This document shows, in pieces, positions 63,317-64,000 of a stretch of DNA of 64,000 nucleotides. The DNA comes from BCD1 sp942492125 (lineage in GTDB: Bacteria; Bacteroidota; Bacteroidia; Chitinophagales; Saprospiraceae). Position 1 is the stretch's first letter, and every line of letters starts with the position of its first letter. A program made the position numbers and the translations under genes. Below the pieces are notes generated by a model. That model was not told the DNA's origin, did no database searches, and saw only the letters and a program-made list of their open reading frames with translations. The stretch covers positions 434,001-498,000 of the forward strand of contig CALODM010000031.1 of assembly GCA_942492125.1 (NCBI GenBank), read 5' to 3'.

Positions 63317-64000
63317 TTAATACTTTATGGCACCCTCCTGGTTAATCTTTGAGAGGTATAAGGTATGTTCTATTTTGGCATCATGAAATACTTTCTTCAT
63401 AACTTCTCCCACATTTTCAGCAATAAGACTATTTGCCGAAAGTGCAAAAATAGAAGGGCCTGCTCCTGAAATACTGCAGCCCAAAGCACCGGCATCAAGT
63501 GCCGATTTCTGTACTTCGTAAAAATGTGGAATCAATTTTGCTCTTTGAGGTTCTACTATTTTATCTGTTAACGAGCGTTTTATGAGATCGATATCACCGT
63601 TGTATAATCCAATTATGAGTCCTCCGAGGTTACCTCCCTGGGCTATAGAATCCTGGAAGTTTACTTTATCCGATAAAATGTTACGGGCATCTTTAGTCAT
63701 AATATTGACCTCGGGGTGTATGACACTCGCATACAAACCGGGAGGAACCGGTAATCTGTGAACGTCAAATGAGGCATTCTCCCTGATGAAAATAAAACCC
63801 CCAAGGAGAGAGGGAGCCACATTATCCACATGAAGTGAACCGCTTGCCAGTTGTTCGCCCATTGCGGCAAAAGGAAGTAAGGCTCTTTTTTCCAAAGGAC
63901 GTTTCAATATTTCATTGATTGCCATGACACCGGCAACGGCACTTGCTGCACTGGAGCCAAGTCCGCTTCCGAAAGGCATCTTTTTATGGATCTCCATTTC
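63317..64000 (-). CDS. thrB: Homoserine kinase, partial (right edge)
   Basis: GHMP kinase phosphorylating homoserine. The ATP loop MPFGSGLGSSAASAVAG is complete near the window edge and the C-terminal CSISGAGPSIFALS motif is present; the first 80 or so residues lie beyond 64000 because the frame is still open there. Upstream of thrC with a 23-nt gap, hence part of the thr operon, whose first gene (thrA) is expected outside. Confidence 0.95.
   Translation of the reverse strand, partial: EMEIHKKMPFGSGLGSSAASAVAGVMAINEILKRPLEKRALLPFAAMGEQLASGSLHVDNVAPSLLGGFIFIRENASFDVHRLPVPPGLYASVIHPEVNIMTKDARNILSDKVNFQDSIAQGGNLGGLIIGLYNGDIDLIKRSLTDKIVEPQRAKLIPHFYEVQKSALDAGALGCSISGAGPSIFALSANSLIAENVGEVMKKVFHDAKIEHTLYLSKINQEGAIKY

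Overview
The window looks like a chromosomal segment of a Bacteroidota bacterium, probably close to the Saprospirales (inference). The evidence is a set of typical families (DUF6029 and Omp28-type proteins, a two-step glgA-glgC pair, BNR-repeat secreted protein, Bacteroidota-type aminoacyl-CoA synthase, class-II-like IPP isomerase plus mevalonate decarboxylase), A-rich leaders in place of strong Shine-Dalgarno sites, and promoters that fit TTG-N20-TANNTTTG. There are no transposases, prophage genes, CRISPR arrays, tRNAs or rRNAs that I can recognise.

Layout. 0-11 kb: a minus-strand cluster of three very large uncharacterised proteins (1247, 783 and 1138 aa, the last with a DUF6603-like region) and two smaller ones; I cannot assign a function. 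11-17 kb: a tightly packed plus-strand light/DNA-repair operon with three different photolyase/cryptochrome homologues, a flavin reductase, a TIGR03643 protein and a 49-aa DUF2256 zinc-ribbon protein. 17-37 kb: housekeeping and envelope genes (lipoprotein, DUF5995, priA, BNR protein, PLP dehydratase, idi2, glgA-glgC, glycosyltransferase, DUF547, Omp85-like, aconitase, YjbQ). 37-41.4 kb: a regulatory island with a CBS protein and a thioredoxin-like/Usp fusion diverging from a FixL-like PAS histidine kinase and a receiver-CRP/FNR fusion regulator; two TGAT-N4-ATCA dyads lie in the divergent promoter region. 41.4-56 kb: methyltransferase, dnaX (with an A10 slippage tract), an intergenic region with two candidate small RNAs and a MITE-like element, a TlpA/DUF6029/Omp28 set, a site-2 protease, OmpH, a glucosaminidase, fahA, a glycosyltransferase, YciI, pth and a SRAP protein. 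56-64 kb: a probable replication-origin neighbourhood with clustered DnaA boxes around heme A synthase, two perfect 16-bp parS palindromes (one inside thrC), a PLP acyl-CoA synthase, a rhodanese lipoprotein, mevalonate decarboxylase and the thrB-thrC end of the threonine operon (thrB runs off the right edge).

The most interesting points are (1) a compact oxygen-sensing-like circuit in which a FixL-type heme-PAS kinase is paired with a response regulator that carries its own CRP/FNR DNA-binding module, with matching dyad operators; (2) a putative oriC/parS region; (3) a Thermus-like dnaX slippage site predicting a 388-aa gamma form; (4) two unannotated structured RNAs; and (5) the giant-protein cluster at the left edge.
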